A stretch of DNA of 64,000 nucleotides. Origin: Tricholoma matsutake. Lineage: Eukaryota; Basidiomycota; Agaricomycetes; Agaricales; Tricholomataceae. The notes under the pieces were generated by a model, which did no database searches, was not told where the DNA came from, and saw only the letters and a list, made by a program, of their open reading frames with translations. Each line of letters opens with the position of its first letter. The first letter of the stretch is position 1. Both the position numbers and the translations under genes were made by a program. Shown one piece after another: positions 22,632 to 35,639 of this stretch. The stretch spans positions 6,324,001 to 6,388,000 of the forward strand of contig AP026547.1 in NCBI GenBank assembly GCA_026075535.2. The letters run 5' to 3'.

Positions 22632-24944
22632 TCAAATCATAGGGGTAAGATGAGCCATGGTTTGCAAGACTGGAGTGAGGGGAGAAGAGTCAGCCAGGGA
22701 AGGACCAGGGGACTGTTCTCCTCTGAGGGGAACAGTCATAGTCACTGGGTCGTCTTCCACATTGTCAGATACCGAGTCAGTCTCCTCGGTACTATATCCC
22801 TTTTTGTTTTGCTTGCTCCAGGTGATGCGAGCAACTGGGAAATGATCCTGGATTTCTCCAGGCTCAGTAGATGCCACTCCCATGGCAGCGGCTCGCTGTC
22901 TCCTTCTCTCATTCTTGGCCCGATTCTTCTCGGTCTTGGTTCGACAAGGAGGGCCCACATAGGTCCATCCTCCATCCTCATAGTTGGGGGTCTCTAACAC
23001 CTGGGAGGCAGTAGACGGACCGGGTTGGGAAGGCCCAGTAATGGGGTTGGACTCAGCCATGACGATGGGTTGAGTAGGAGTGGGATCTAGGGGTTTTGGA
23101 ACAACAGCAGCGGTAACTGTCGTGGTGGGTGTATGTATATTCAACCTGGCCGAAGGCAGCCCAGGGTGCATGGATAGAGATTGTATACCGCATGATCCCG
23201 CAGACGGGGGAATCACTGAACTCGGAGAAGTCACTGGGAGTACAGGAGAAGACACTGGAAGTCGAGACACCACGTGCATTGAAGTAGACAGCCCTGGGTT
23301 TCCACCCAAAGGGGAGACCCAGTCGGTCGTCTTGGGCATTTGCTTCCTCTTGGGGGGCAGGGGCTGTGTCAAGCATCGACTCCCAGGTGGTGCGATCCAC
23401 CACTTGGGCTCCATCATCAACGGGGCATCCAAGGTGTCAGGAGCGGACAACTGTTTCAACCATTGCAACACCTCCGACGCCGGAGCCGAGTCTTCTTCAC
23501 GTTGGGATTCAGCCGCCCCAGTGATCCATCCTAGCCCGTAATGGTAGGCCTCTCTGACCTCATGGTCAGAGACTCCGAGAAGGGCAAGATGGCTCACGAC
23601 GTCATCCAGAGTGATGTTAGGGGAAATGGGAGCCATGAACTGTTGGCCACACCATATGCTCATAGAAAGGTGTAGGTTCTGGTGGGTACGTCGGCATAAA
23701 CCGGGGGTACAGAACACCTTGGCCAGAAGGAGTTGCAGAAGTTGCTTTTGCTTCTGGGGTAACCCAGAAGGAATTTGCTGTCTCATGAGTAGCATGCCTT
23801 GAACATGAGGGAGGCTAACTCGTGAGTGGTCCAAGATCAACCCAGAAGAGTTCTGGAATTGAAAGAGTTGTCGATGCATGAACCGAGCCCAAGACTTGGG
23901 TGAGTCATTGATCGGAGGCTGAGGCATCTGGTCAGGGTCTTGGAGTTGGCGTATTCCCTTCGCTGACTGGTGTTCCACTGGGAACCACTTGGGAAGTCTC
24001 CAGGTCATGAGCGCATGGCTCATGAGTGGAGTGCGATCCGTGGTAGGAGTCAGACTGGCAATACATGCAAAGGACTGGGCCCATTGAAGGTCCAGTTTAT
24101 TTCCTTCTTGTTGGGCAGCAACCGCCCAGCGATCAAACTCCACGGTATTCCGGGGAAGCTCGGGAGAGGTCGGTGGGGGCTCCCTAGGTGCGGGTACCCA
24201 ATTGGCCAACCAGGGATGGGTTACGGAGGAAGAGACGGGTTGCTTTGGAGAAACAGGTGGAAGTGGTGGATATTGGATGGCCTTTGTATCCACATCCATG
24301 GCCTCGACAGAGGTACGAGGAAGGTGGGAAGGACCGGTGGGTACCGATACAGGCCTGGACACAGCATCTGCATAATTGGGTCGAGCGGGCATCCCAGACA
24401 CTGGGGATGGCTCGCGAGCATGGGGTCGCTTAACTGGCCGGTCCTCTCGATATCGGTCCAGCTGATCCTCGAGGCTGTGAATCTTGGCCTTGAGGTCGGC
24501 GATCTCGTTGTCGTAGCTGTTGTATGTTCGCTCTGCAATATGTCTGACTTCCGCCGTGAGGGCTCGGTCTTGTCAATCCCAAGATTCAAGATAATCCCTG
24601 TCCTGCTCGAACTCGTGTTGATACATGTGCATCATGTAGGACTTACATGTTTTGCACCCAACCTGGTGAACAATGATTCCCAGGTGACCATCATATTTCC
24701 ACTCCTCCCTAGGGGGAGCAGCCTGCATCCCGCATCTCTGGTCAACCCTAGTGTACTCCACTGAGCTGCTGGTTGAGGGGGACCTCCTTCTTCTATCGTC
24801 TCTCCTCGAGCCTTGCAGTTCGAGGTCCCTTCTTCCCTGCCTATCCTCCCTTCTATCCCTCCCCCTTTGAGGCATGTCTGCCTCACGATCGCGTCGCCCA
24901 AATGAGTGTGAACCGTCCATGGAGTCGTCGGACTGGCCATCCAT
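22632..24944 (-). CDS. Element B accessory ORF (about 770 residues, one in-frame TGA)
   Basis: A single frame runs from ATG at 24944 to the stop at 22632, broken only by TGA at 24573-24575 (probably an ancestral CGA). It is on the same strand as pol, downstream of it. The N-terminus is Arg/Asp/Ser-rich, followed by the motif HLGIIVHQVGCKTCKSYMMH, then YQHEFEQD, also found in element A. A short coiled coil (IADLKAKIHSLEDQLDRY) follows. The middle is Pro-rich and then globular (WCGQQFMAPISPNITLDD, VREAYHYGLGWITG). The C-terminus has a basic KTEKNRAKNERRRQRAAA stretch and an acidic end. I recognise no known domain, signal peptide or membrane segment, so it is not an ordinary env gene. Function unknown. 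Confidence 0.7.
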
Positions 24945-25132
24945 AGTGAAGGATGGACTTGAGGAAGAGAGAAAAAAAATTTTCACATTCAACTCCGCCA
25001 GTCAACTATACAGTACCTTCCCATGCCTGGGGAAAAGCGTGACAGCTTCACCGGTGAAGCTCATAATTCCCACCCTTAGTGGGAGGGCCCAGGCATCTCC
25101 TCTCCTGGCCTTCTCAACCAAGTCGAGAAGTC

Positions 25133-28100
25133 TCATCGCCTCTTGCGTGCTGGTGCATGCTTGGGCAATTCATTCCAGTCCTTGGCCCCCACAAGGGCCA
25201 AGTATGCATCCAGGGCCGCCAACTCATTGCAGACCGCCAGGGGTTCCCAAGTGGACTCGCCAACACTCCACTTCACCTCCAATTCCAATGCATGACCCTT
25301 CCATCGATGGGCCATGATCTCCTCGACCCACCACTTGGCGTCATCAGGCGCGCCGAAGTCATAAGGATCTAGACGTCTCCTGTTAGGAAACAGGGTGTCG
25401 TCGCTTGGGAAATGGGGGTGCAGTAGATTCACATGGAACCTGCCATGCACCCTTCGACTCTGGAGTTCGGAAGGTAAGTCCAAATTGTAATTTGATGTAT
25501 CTGGGTAACTTCAAAGGACCTCATATGGTCCTACAAATTTGGGGAGGAGTTTACTGGCCCTCCCCTTGGGAAGGTTAAGGTTCTTAGTGGACAAGTAAAC
25601 CTTCTCCCCTGGCCTGATTTCTGGCTCCTTTCCACGCCGCTTGTTGGTGTGGAACCTTTGGAAAACTTGCTCTGCGATGATACTGTCGTGAGTGATAGCC
25701 ATGTTGCGCAATGCATCCATCGCGAAGGTCCGCACCCCGGGTGGCACTTGCTCAGGGGTGACTATCTCTTGCATCATGCGGGGAAGATATCCATAGGTCA
25801 CCTTGAATGGGGCCATACCGGTTGCTCGATTAATGGTGGAGTTGATCACAAACTCCACCAGGGCTAGGAATTTTACCCAGTCTTTCTGGCTTGATGCCAC
25901 AAAAGATCGCAATATCTGTGCGATCGAGCGATTGGCTCGTTCGGTAGCACCATCCATTTGAGGGTGGAAAGAAGTAGACATCAACAGTTTGACATCCAGG
26001 ATACGGTGTACCTCCCGCCACCAGCGGGAGGTGAACTTGGAATCCCAGTCAGAAACAATTGATCCAGGTAACCCATGCAACCTCACAATCTCTTTGATGA
26101 AAAGAGATGACAATTCAGAGGCGGTGGTGGTGATAGTTATAGGCACTAGATGTACCATGGATGACAATCGGCATATAACTACCCATAGGTAGTTGAACCC
26201 TTCAGACTCAGGGAATGGACCAATAAAGTCCATTCCTATGGATTCCCAAGGGCGGATTGGGATTGGCAACAAATGTAGCTTACCTAGGGGGGAGCGATAC
26301 TCCCCCTTAGATCGAATGCATGCCTCACACGATTCACAGAATTTATCCACTTCATATTGGAGGCGGGGCCACCAATACCATCTCCTTATATATTCGGAGG
26401 TTTTCACCGGGCCAAAGTGCCTGACGATCGAGTGAGCCTGGTCAATGATATGACCGTGCAAGGTGGTGTCCTTGGATGGAGCCGAGGGTACGCAGACCAC
26501 TCATACACCTCCCTTGTTCTTCGTCCAGATTATCCCATCGACTACCGCAAAGTTGGGATGATCCTTGGGATCATCGAGGATTTTGCCAAAGACCTTGTCG
26601 GCCTTATAACCCCGTTGGATGTCCTCATCCATCAGGTCAAGCTCCGAAAGAAACACCTTCAAATCCTGGTGTTTTGCCAAGGATTCGTATACCGTGGGGT
26701 CTCCATCCACAGGATCCTTTGGAACGTCTACTCCATCCTTGGCTCAAGCCCTGGCTAATTTGGCTGTGGCTAATTCTTGATCTTCCACCCTTTCGCGTAG
26801 GGCCCTTAGGTGCTCTCCTGCCCGATGAGCCTGGGCCTGTGCTGATCAAGTCTCGATGACTTGATTCCTAATTTCCAGATGATGGTCCCAAGGCAAATCC
26901 TCGTGCATGGGATCCAGTCGCACGTCGGCAAACACATAATGTTGCACCAATGGGGCATCCTCCCAGTTATCAAACTGGTAATATCACAAAAGGGCATCAG
27001 TGACCTTGTTTAGGTTTCCTTTGACATATCGTATGTCAAAGTTGAATCGAGATAGGTACTCCATCCATCGGGACTGTCGGGCGGACAATCAACACTGGGT
27101 CTGGAAAAACTCCAGAGCCTTATGATCGGTCACGACGTGGAGTTGCCGACCTATCAGCTTGTCCTCCCACTTGAGCAGCGCCTCAAGTATTGCTATCGTT
27201 TCATGCTCAAAGGTCCTGTAGTTCCTTTGAGCATCCAAAAACTTCTTGGATAGGAATCCGGCAGGTCCCTGACTGTACATGGCCCCAACTCTGAACACCG
27301 AAGTGTCGCAGATCACCCAGATGGGCTCTGGGGAACTAGCATCAATTGGCTTCAGTACCAGGGTCGAGCAGCAGATGTCCTTGATAGACTGGAAACAGCT
27401 ATTGTGCAGGGGGTGCCAATGGAAAGATTGTCCATTCTTCGTCATGGCAGAGAGTGGACTGGTGTAGGCTGAAATATCAGGGAGGAAATGGGCTAGGTAC
27501 TGCACCAGACCCAAGAATTGCTGAACCTCATGATAATTCTGAGGTACCTTCCATTCTCGTATCCTCGCCATCTTATTGCTGTCGGCATGGAGTCCATAGT
27601 CATCAATCATATGTCCGAGACACTCAAGTTTCTCGGCATATAGCTCACACTTATCCGCGCACAAGTACAGTTCATGCTCTCGTAGTTTATCAAACACGAG
27701 CTTAAGATGATGTTGATGTCGACAGAGTTGCTGAACACGAAGATGTCATCTAGATAAGCATGCATGAACCTGCCAATGTACTCCCAAAATATAGAGTTCA
27801 TCAACTGTTGGAAAGTGGCTGGGGCATTGCAGTCGCCCTGCTGCATTACTAGGCTCTCGAAAGTGCCCAGTACCATCGCGAACGCAGTTTTCCAGATATC
27901 CCCCGGTTCCACTGGGATCTGTTCATAGGCGTCAGACAAATCAATCTTCAAACGATATTTCGCTCGAGCTACATCCAACCTGATCAGGTCCTGATCAGGG
28001 AATGGCGTCACGTTTTTGTGTTGTTGTTTCTTTTCTTTGCATTCACCACAGTGTGGATGTCCCCATTTTTCTTGGGAACCACCAACATCGGGGCAGCCTG

Positions 28101-29170
28101 CTCCATGCGAGCAGGCCTCCACCATCCTGCCTGGCAGTACCTCTCGATCTTATCGGCAAGAGGTTGTCTCATCGAGTCCGGGCATTTAGGCAAGTGATAG
28201 TTATACCTCTTCTTTTCATCCACCAAGGGTATCTGATGGTTGATCTCCCTCATTGGGGGAGGTCGTTCGGGTACACCTTTTAGGATGTCCTTACATATTT
28301 CAAGCCATTCCTCCCACAATTGGGGAATGTCCTTTTTATCCAAAGGTCCTTGGGCCTTGGCACTCTCCGCTAGCTCTTCGCAGATGGTGAAGAGTGCTTC
28401 ATTCAAGTCGGTCAGTTGCTGCTCCAAGAGGACCTTGGGCACAGTGGGTCGACCAGGACTGGGACCACACTTTGGTCCTTCGGGATAACAGTCCCGAGTA
28501 AATTCCTCAACGAGTTCATCCCATTTGTCATCACCCTCATGATCGCTCATAGGCTCCTTGTCGGGATCCTTTTCCAAGGTATCCCAGTCTTCGTCTTTGG
28601 ACCCAACCCCTGTCCCTTCTGGGGACAATCGACATCCCTCTCTTCCACCATTGTCACAGAAGCCCGACCCCTGGAAGGAGGCTGGGCAGAAACTGAACTT
28701 AACCCCAACTGGTTGGGGTCCTTCAACACGCTGACAGCGGCACTAGGGCTGCTGTCAAGTCACTCATCCTGTACAGGTAGAGTTCTCATGGCATATTGAT
28801 GTACCTGTCGAAATGTGCTCTTGCTCTCGACAATGGTGGGGATGACTTGCCCCTGAAACCACACCTGGTCTCGTTCAAAGTCGAGGATGAGGCCATACTT
28901 CCTCATGAACACTGTCCCCATGATAGCATCATATCTATCAAGGTTGATCACATCAAAGTAGTGATCCGCTTTCACGGTTCTCAATTCGAACTCTGCAAAG
29001 AGCCCAAAGTTAATCTTGGATTGACTCCCCACTGTTCCCAATTGGAGGGGCATGGGCTCAATAAGTTTGTGCACCTTTATATTCGCCGAAACGGTGAATT
29101 CAGGAGAGACCGAGTCTGCAGTACACCCCGAGTCAAGGAGTACATTGGCTTCAAGACCATGGATCTTCAT
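25133..29170 (-). pseudogene. Element B pol (protease-RT-RNase H-integrase-chromodomain)
   Basis: Domains on the minus strand: protease with LLDSGCTADS near 29120-29150; a linker; RT 28180-27450 with YLDD intact near 27755; RNase H to about 27090 including VVTDHKALEFF; integrase 26500-25511 with H-H-C-C zinc-binding residues, MDFIGPF, VSDWDS and the DGATERAN glutamate, so the D,D,E triad is present; and a chromodomain-like end (WWVEEIMAHRWKGHALELEV) at about 25260-25330. Frames change near 28010-28030 and 27715-27720 because of short deletions relative to element A, and there is a TGA near 27089. The catalytic residues survive although the frame does not. Confidence 0.9.
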
Positions 29171-29203
29171 TCGAACAATGAAGCACTGGTTGTCCTGCTC
29201 AGT

Positions 29204-31861
29204 TCAAGGAGGATGGGTAATTTTTTTGGATGACTTCCTGAGGGCCAGGGGGCGCCTGAGGTTCAAGGTAGGAGGGGACTCGTCCATCACTCCCATCTGC
29301 TCATCGAGTAGGTGGTCTCCGACCGATTCTTCGTCGGAATCCTCTTTGGAGTCAGATACCGATTGTGCGGAGGGACAGGAGTCAGATGCGGAATCTGACT
29401 CATATTTGCTAATCACCTCCCAAATAGCACCACAACGTTCTGAATCCTCACCAGAGCATTGGTCCCGGTCAGAGTCCATGAGGAATGGATCCCCCTCAGA
29501 ACTGTATTGGGATCCCAATACGTCTCTGTCAGATTCATCAGAATCACTGTGAGCTGCCACTAATCGATCCTCCTCCATTGGAGGGGCATCGTCCTTGTCC
29601 TCTTCTGTCCCTTCACGAGCTGCGTACATCCTCATGCCGGGGGAAGGTTTCGATTGTCCTGGAGTATTATACTCAGGACACTTCTTGTCGGTGGAGTAAT
29701 GTCCTAATCCCCCGCACTTATAACAAGTGGGGGGAGGTTTACTGTCCTCATACTTCCTAGGGGAAGCTTGGTCCCTGGAATTCCACTCCCTGGAGAAAGG
29801 CACCTTTCTTTCTTCAGGACGGAAATCCTTCTTAGCAGGGGCCACCTCGCAGGTCCTAATAGGCCTATCCCGATTCCTAGGTCGATTATCTCGCCTGGGG
29901 GGATCTCGAGGTCATTTGCGCAATTGCTCAGGTGATCGACCCTCCCTGGAGGGGGGATTTGCCTTGGGCTTTGGGGTCTCCTTGCTAGAAGAAAGGGCCT
30001 CAACTAGTCGCTTACGCTCCTGGTATCGTTTCTTCTTCCGGAATATTTCCTCCGCCTCGCGTGCATAGTAGAGGATGGTTTCCGTGGAACTGGCTTCCGC
30101 GGAGCAGCCCTTGTCGAATATGAAAGACACCATCATCTGGGGCAACCCAGACAAAAGTTGGGTCTTGAAGGTGAATCGGTCCAGAGCTCGGATCATCCTG
30201 GTAGCATACCGCTCCAGTTTATGATAATAGCTCATGACCCCTTCGATGACATCATATTTCACCTTGGAGAAATGGTTGGCTGCATCATGGGTTGCGTTGT
30301 CATGGATGAACCAATCGTACAGACTGGTGATAACATCCTTGAAGTTCCACTGAACCCGGTGGCGGTAAACTCCATCCACATTATCTTCAAACCACGTCAG
30401 GGCAATGCCTTCCAGGTACATGCCAGTATACTCGATCCTTTCAGCATTGAGACTGGGACCGCTGGTCTTGCTCACCTTCAACCATCAAAGGAGAGCATTC
30501 AACCATCGTTTGAACACTTCAGTATCCAAACTCCCACCATAGGTTGGGGGAGTAGGCACACGGGGTCCATTCTTTCGATCTGGGAGTGACTCCACGGTCG
30601 CGGACACCTTATTGTCAATTTGCTGGTGAAACTTGGCATGCATCGCCTTCAGGTACTTGGATGGACGACGAATGCCTTTGTCTTGATACGAATCGAGCTC
30701 ACCACAGTGCCCTCAACAATGGGAATGGGCATCGGTACGATTGGAGGCCAAGGGGGTATCTCCTCTCAGCCCGATACTGGGGTTTGTTCTCAGCCTCGAA
30801 TGAGACTGAGAATTGGGGCAAAGTAGGCTGTGCTCTTCAACCTCATCCTCCTCATCGCTAGGGGGAAATGTTTCTTCATCGCCATCACTGTCATCGCTGC
30901 CACTATGGGAGGGAGAGGAATCACTTCCCCCTCCTCCGCCTCCACTTTCCCTGGGCCCTCTGCATCCAGGGGTATCTTCTCTCCTTCCTGGCTCTTGATG
31001 ATTAGAGTTAGGATGGAGGTTAGGTGGAATTTCTGAAGGGGATGGAACATCTTCAAAAGGGAATCCCTTAGCATCAAACTGTATTCCTTGGTCTGGGATA
31101 TTGGAAGGTTGTCCATCCCGGATGGCGGAGTCCCGATATCGTTGAAGAGCCACTTTGCTGGCCCCATCGTAGTGAACCGATTTCTTCTGGGCGGTCGATG
31201 TGGGAACCCCATGATGAGAAGCCGTGGGGATATGATTCTCCTCCTGACTAGGGGAGGGAACTGGAGCTTGACTACCAGACTCCTGATGGATCTGAACAGA
31301 GAACTCGCTCATCAACTCATGTATCTGCGCACTGAGTTGACGAGGGTCGTAACTGTCCTGATCCATGTGACGGTGGATGAGATCACATGCCTGGGATGTG
31401 TACATCACCATGCTGTTCTCCTCCTGGCTAGGTGGAGTATGCTTCTCGGGTCTCTTCTCCTCTCAGTGTCGTTTGCTAGTTCCCTCATCCATAGGAATGG
31501 ATGGGGAAGTCGGTGTGTTTCTTCCAGGTGCTTGCCTGGAAGTCCCTCGCAGTGTTATAAACTTGCGATCTTGGGAATGGTCGGACTGACCCTCCCTTCC
31601 GGGTAAGTGTCGGGGAGTTCCATCTGGAGTACGGGGTGTAGGAGAAAAGGACGAGGAATCATCCCGTTGATGGGCTCTATCGGTGGGAGTAGGGTCTTGA
31701 GTCAACGCTCTCAGCGCCGACTCCACTTCATCGACTTCTTCGACAGTACCCATCTGGTTTCCATCAACTGGGGGTTGAGATCCGTCACCTGGTGGTTTGG
31801 AATCCGATCCACCCTTCACCCTAGTCCGGCTAGTCTTCTTTTTGACTTTGGTCGAAGACAT
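29204..31861 (-). pseudogene. Element B gag
   Basis: Starts at ATG 31861 (MSSTKVKKKTSR) and reads through a TGA at 31463. A capsid-like region (TGMYLEGIALTWFEDN, FIFDKGCSAEASST) lies at about 30480-30060. It ends with a basic segment and a CCHC zinc knuckle (CYKCGGLGHYSTDKKC) near 29700-29725, followed by an acidic Ser-Asp-rich stretch leading into protease. Stops at 31463, near 30484 and at 29912 are all TGA. The zinc knuckle is intact and would bind element RNA. Confidence 0.88.
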
Positions 31862-32024
31862 GTCTGTTGCGGGTAGTGTTGAATTTGGATCAAGAATTTT
31901 AATGAACTGTCGCCGGTGGCATCAGGGTCACAATTGATGTTACAGCACAATTTGACGTTTGCGAAGGCGAAGTCGAGTAAGAAAGTTTTTTGGTAAAAGT
32001 AACGTATTTGAGTGTTCAAAAAAG

Positions 32025-32203
32025 TGTAGTAAACTGGAGGGTAGACTTAATTCACACAAGGCAAGAACACGATTAACATATATTTTTGCAGGGTGTAGAA
32101 GTCTGCTGTAGTCATTAAACACCGTCCCTTATAAAGGGACCGGTGGCTGGAACAAATACTATATAATATATGTAAAGACTGGGCAACAGCCCGGATCACT
32201 ACA
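32025..32203 (-). repeat. 5' LTR of element B (179 bp)
   Basis: Same length as the other LTR. The two differences I read are CCGG versus CTGG near the left end and CAGATC versus CGGATC near the right end, both consistent with CpG deamination. Followed by the duplication CTCAT. Confidence 0.95.
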
Positions 32204-34907
32204 CTCATGCATTCTGTGAACTCATTCACTGTCTTGATGTGTGAGAGAGTTTGGCGAGGTTCAAATCCCATGCGTGGATGCCATCCAGTGTCTAAGAGGA
32301 AAGGGGTCTGTTGAGTGGAAGCATGGATGTGGTTGTTGTATCCAAACTTGGCCAAGGAGAGAAGATTGTCCCAATTGTCCTGGCACTCATTGACAAAGAT
32401 GTGGATGTACTACTCCAGTTCCTGGTTGACTCACTCAGTCTGGCCATCAGTTTGCGGGTGATAGGCAGTCGAAGCAAGGAGTTTGATCCCCAGAAGTCGA
32501 TACAGCTCGCGAGTGAACTCTACCATAAACTGAGGGCCACAGTCAGAAAGGAAAGCACCAGGAAGTCCATATAATTTCCACACATGGTGGAGATAGAGTC
32601 AGGTGGCACTCAGGGCACTGACAGTGGTGTGAGTGGAAATGAAGTGAGCATGTTTCCCCACTGAATCAACTGTGCATATCACCACATCAAACCCATTTGA
32701 CTCTGGCAACTCCACCACAAAGTCAACACTGACAACATCCCAATGACTCTCTGGAACAGGAAGAGGGCGTAGCTCACCAATGGGCTTGCAATGAGGAATC
32801 TTGGCATGTAAGCAAAGGTCACAAGTATGACAATACTGACCAATGAGCCATGACATTTGTGGCCACCAATGATTCCATGAGGTGAGCTCCAAGGTCTTCC
32901 AGTATCCAGGATGACCAGCAATCTGTGAGTCATGGTGTTGGAATATGATGTGCTAGCGAAGGTCTGGGTCATTGGGAACATAGATACAATCCCTGAAATA
33001 CAACAAGTCCTCCCTTTCAGCCCACTCTGCTGCAGGCAAGGAAAGGGTGGATTCCTTCCTCAGTTCTTTGACAGCTCAAGCAACAACATCCTCATGTAAA
33101 CTGCTATGGTTTGCATGACAAATGTCACATAGGATGTCCCGCTCCTCGCCCTGGGGTGTGATGCCTTCCAATGCCCAGATGGTGAACAGGTCTGGCTGCA
33201 ACAACACAATGTCTTGATTGACATTGCTGCCATCCCCATGGTCTGCACATCAGGAGAGGGCATTGGTCTTCCCCATGCTGTGACCCGGATGGTGGTGCAT
33301 GGAGAAGTTGAATCTGGATAGATACAGGGACCAACAAGCTTGACAACAGTTCAATTTCTTGGCCATCATAAAGTACTCAAGATTCTTGTGATCTGTCCAA
33401 ATTTCCACTTTGTGTTGGGCACCCTTGAGGAAGTGTCACCATTCCTTGAGCGCATGCATTATCACCAACATCTCCTTGTCATGGATCTCGTAGTTTCACT
33501 CCACAGCACTAAGGCTTTTGGAGTAGAATGCAACAGGATGCCACTTCTGGTCCTCCAGAGACTGCTGAGACAACACAGCACCCATCGCAAAGTCAGAACT
33601 GTCAGCTTCTACACAAAAAGGGTGTGAATCGTCAGTAAAGGTAAGAATGGGAGTGGAAGTGACCATCTCCTTAAGCTTTTTGAATGCCTCCTGTTGTGCA
33701 TTATCCCACCTCCATGCCTCCTTTTCTGTCAAGTCAAACAGTGGTCATGCATGATGTGAGAAATCCTTGATAAAATGCTGATAGAAATTGATAAAGCCCA
33801 GGAAAGACTGCACCTCTTTCTTGTTCATGGGCATCAGCCAAGCCATGACCCCATTCACCTTGATAGGATCCATCTCCACCTGACCCTCTGAGATAATTAG
33901 GCCAAGGTACTCAATCTTGGTCTTCTCAAACTTGCACTTGTCATGACAAAGGTAGAGTTTGTACCATCGAAGTCATTCCAGGACGAGGCACATGATGTGA
34001 CAATGCTCTTCAACCGTGCGAGTGAAGATGAGGATGTTGTTGAGATAGATACAAACAACATTTTTGAGGATGAGGTCATGGAATGTCATTCATCATGGTC
34101 TGAAAGGCGGCAGGACTATTAGTAAGGCTAAAGAACATGACAAGGAGTTCAAAAAGACCATGGTTGGTATGAAAGGCTGCCTTCCACTCATCTCCCTCCT
34201 TTATCCTCACATTATTGTAACCCCAATGGACATTGAGCTTGGTGAAGTACTGGGCTCCATGGAGCTGGCTCACAAGTTCAGAGATGAGAGGTAATGGGTA
34301 GTGATTTTTGACTGTGATGTCATTGAGCCTTCTGTAGTCTTGAACTGGTTGAAGTGAGCCATCCTTATTCTTGACAAAGAAAAAGGGAGAGGCCATGGGT
34401 GACTTCAATGGTCAAATACATCCAGAGGCCAGGTGCTCATTGATGAACTGGTCAAGCTGTTGCTGTTCTTCAGGAGAGAGAGGATAGACCTTGCAGGATG
34501 AAGGGGTTGCACCAGAGGTGAGTTTGATTGTGTGATCCCACAGCTGAGAGAGTCGAACAATTCCTTGGAGAACACATCCCCAAACTCATGAAGATGAGGA
34601 AGCAAGAAATCAGTAGAGGATTTAGCAGCATTGTTTTTGTGGAAGGCCTCGGTGAGGCATTGGGATATGTTTGATGTAGCACACACCTTGTGCGATGGAC
34701 AAATCACAGTGTAGAACATCCAGTCACCTTCCTCCACTTCCTCTGCCTCATCATCATCTGAGTCCAGCATCAGATCAGGAACCCCACCTCAGGCACAGGC
34801 AGGGGTCTAGCATGACACCTCTGAGTGTGTTGTACTGAGGCCCTTTGTCCATGGTGTTCTTGTCTGGCTTCCATGAAACAAGTGTGACAGTGGGATGGAC
34901 ACTGGCT
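32204..34907 (-). pseudogene. Element C RT, RNase H and integrase core
   Basis: Minus-strand blocks in order: LLPHLHEFGDVFSKELFDSL near 34620; [20 protein letters not shown] and [20 protein letters not shown] near 34330-34400; the RT dyad as YLNN at 34036-34041 instead of YLDD; RNase H (FCVEADSSDFAMGAVLSQQS) near 33550-33610; and integrase with HTCDLC, the VDFVVELPESNGFD block and GWHPRMGFEPRQ at the end near 32265. The loss of both Asp of the RT dyad, plus many stops, makes it dead. At 34907 the sequence is cut by element D, beyond which protease continues at 42646. Confidence 0.88.
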
Positions 34908-34912
34908 CATTG

Positions 34913-35619
34913 TGTCAAGAACCATTCCTCACCCAATCGGAACCCACATCCGTCTGACCCTTTTCTGCACGTCGAACCCGACATTTGTCTACTCCTCCCG
35001 ATTTTGTTCCCGGCCGCCTTGCACTGCCCACACTGCTGTGCACCAGGCTGCCTTGTACAGCATCCATGGCTGCCTTCCCAAGGCTGCCGTCTCTATTGCA
35101 AATTCAACTATGGATTCCTGTGCGGCTCCCGCTAGATAGTTTATCTATGCAGTCGAGACACTGCTGCAGTCTTCGTTCCTGTTCCGCATTTATTCCAGAC
35201 TACAGTATTTAAGCTTAGTTAGTTTTGCCTTGTATTCCTCAGTTTGTATATTGACATAGACTTGACTTTAAACCTGCCAATCTAAATCTCCTTCTACTTC
35301 TACCTCAGTCCACTAAGAGTCTGAACTCCCTTTGACTCGACCTCTAGTCTTCCTCTGAACTTCTAATCTCATCTGAACTTAACCCAAGTCCCTCTGTACT
35401 CCTCCCTGCATTTACCCGCACTTTCCCACTTCTACCTCCAACCTTTGTCTTGAAATTAGGACACCAGATGAGGTGAAGGGCGCAGCTTCTTACAAGCTGA
35501 AGCCAAGTCCTTTCCGTTTCCCCTCCCGCAGAATCTGCAATGACCCGACAACCTTCCACTATCATCACCTGCAGGGTCTGATCAGATTCCGACATACCTT
35601 CCAGGATCAGCTCTTAACA
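34913..35619 (+). repeat. 5' LTR of element D (707 bp)
   Basis: Starts TGTCAAGAACCATTCC and ends CAGCTCTTAACA. A TATT-TAAGC-type core is near 35205. The same LTR family forms the solo LTRs at 43654-45471 and 45596-46338. Confidence 0.95.
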
Positions 35620-35639
35620 GTATATATGAACTCACACTT

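Larger units (their letters stand above)
22168..32203 (-). mobile_element. Full-length gypsy element B, 10,036 bp
   Basis: Two 179-bp LTRs (22168-22346 and 32025-32203) bound the element, flanked by a perfect 5-bp duplication CTCAT (22163-22167, 32204-32208). The LTRs differ at only two positions by my reading, both CG versus TG or CA. Minus-strand order is LTR, gag, protease, RT, RNase H, integrase, chromodomain-like tail, accessory ORF, purine tract, LTR. It belongs to the same family as element A and is inserted in element C's integrase region. Several stops and at least two small frameshifts in RT mean this copy could not encode its own enzymes. Confidence 0.96.

Noticed and set aside
22632..24944. 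Accessory ORF of B as an env gene
   Set aside because: No signal peptide, membrane segment or glycoprotein character, so env is not supported despite the position.
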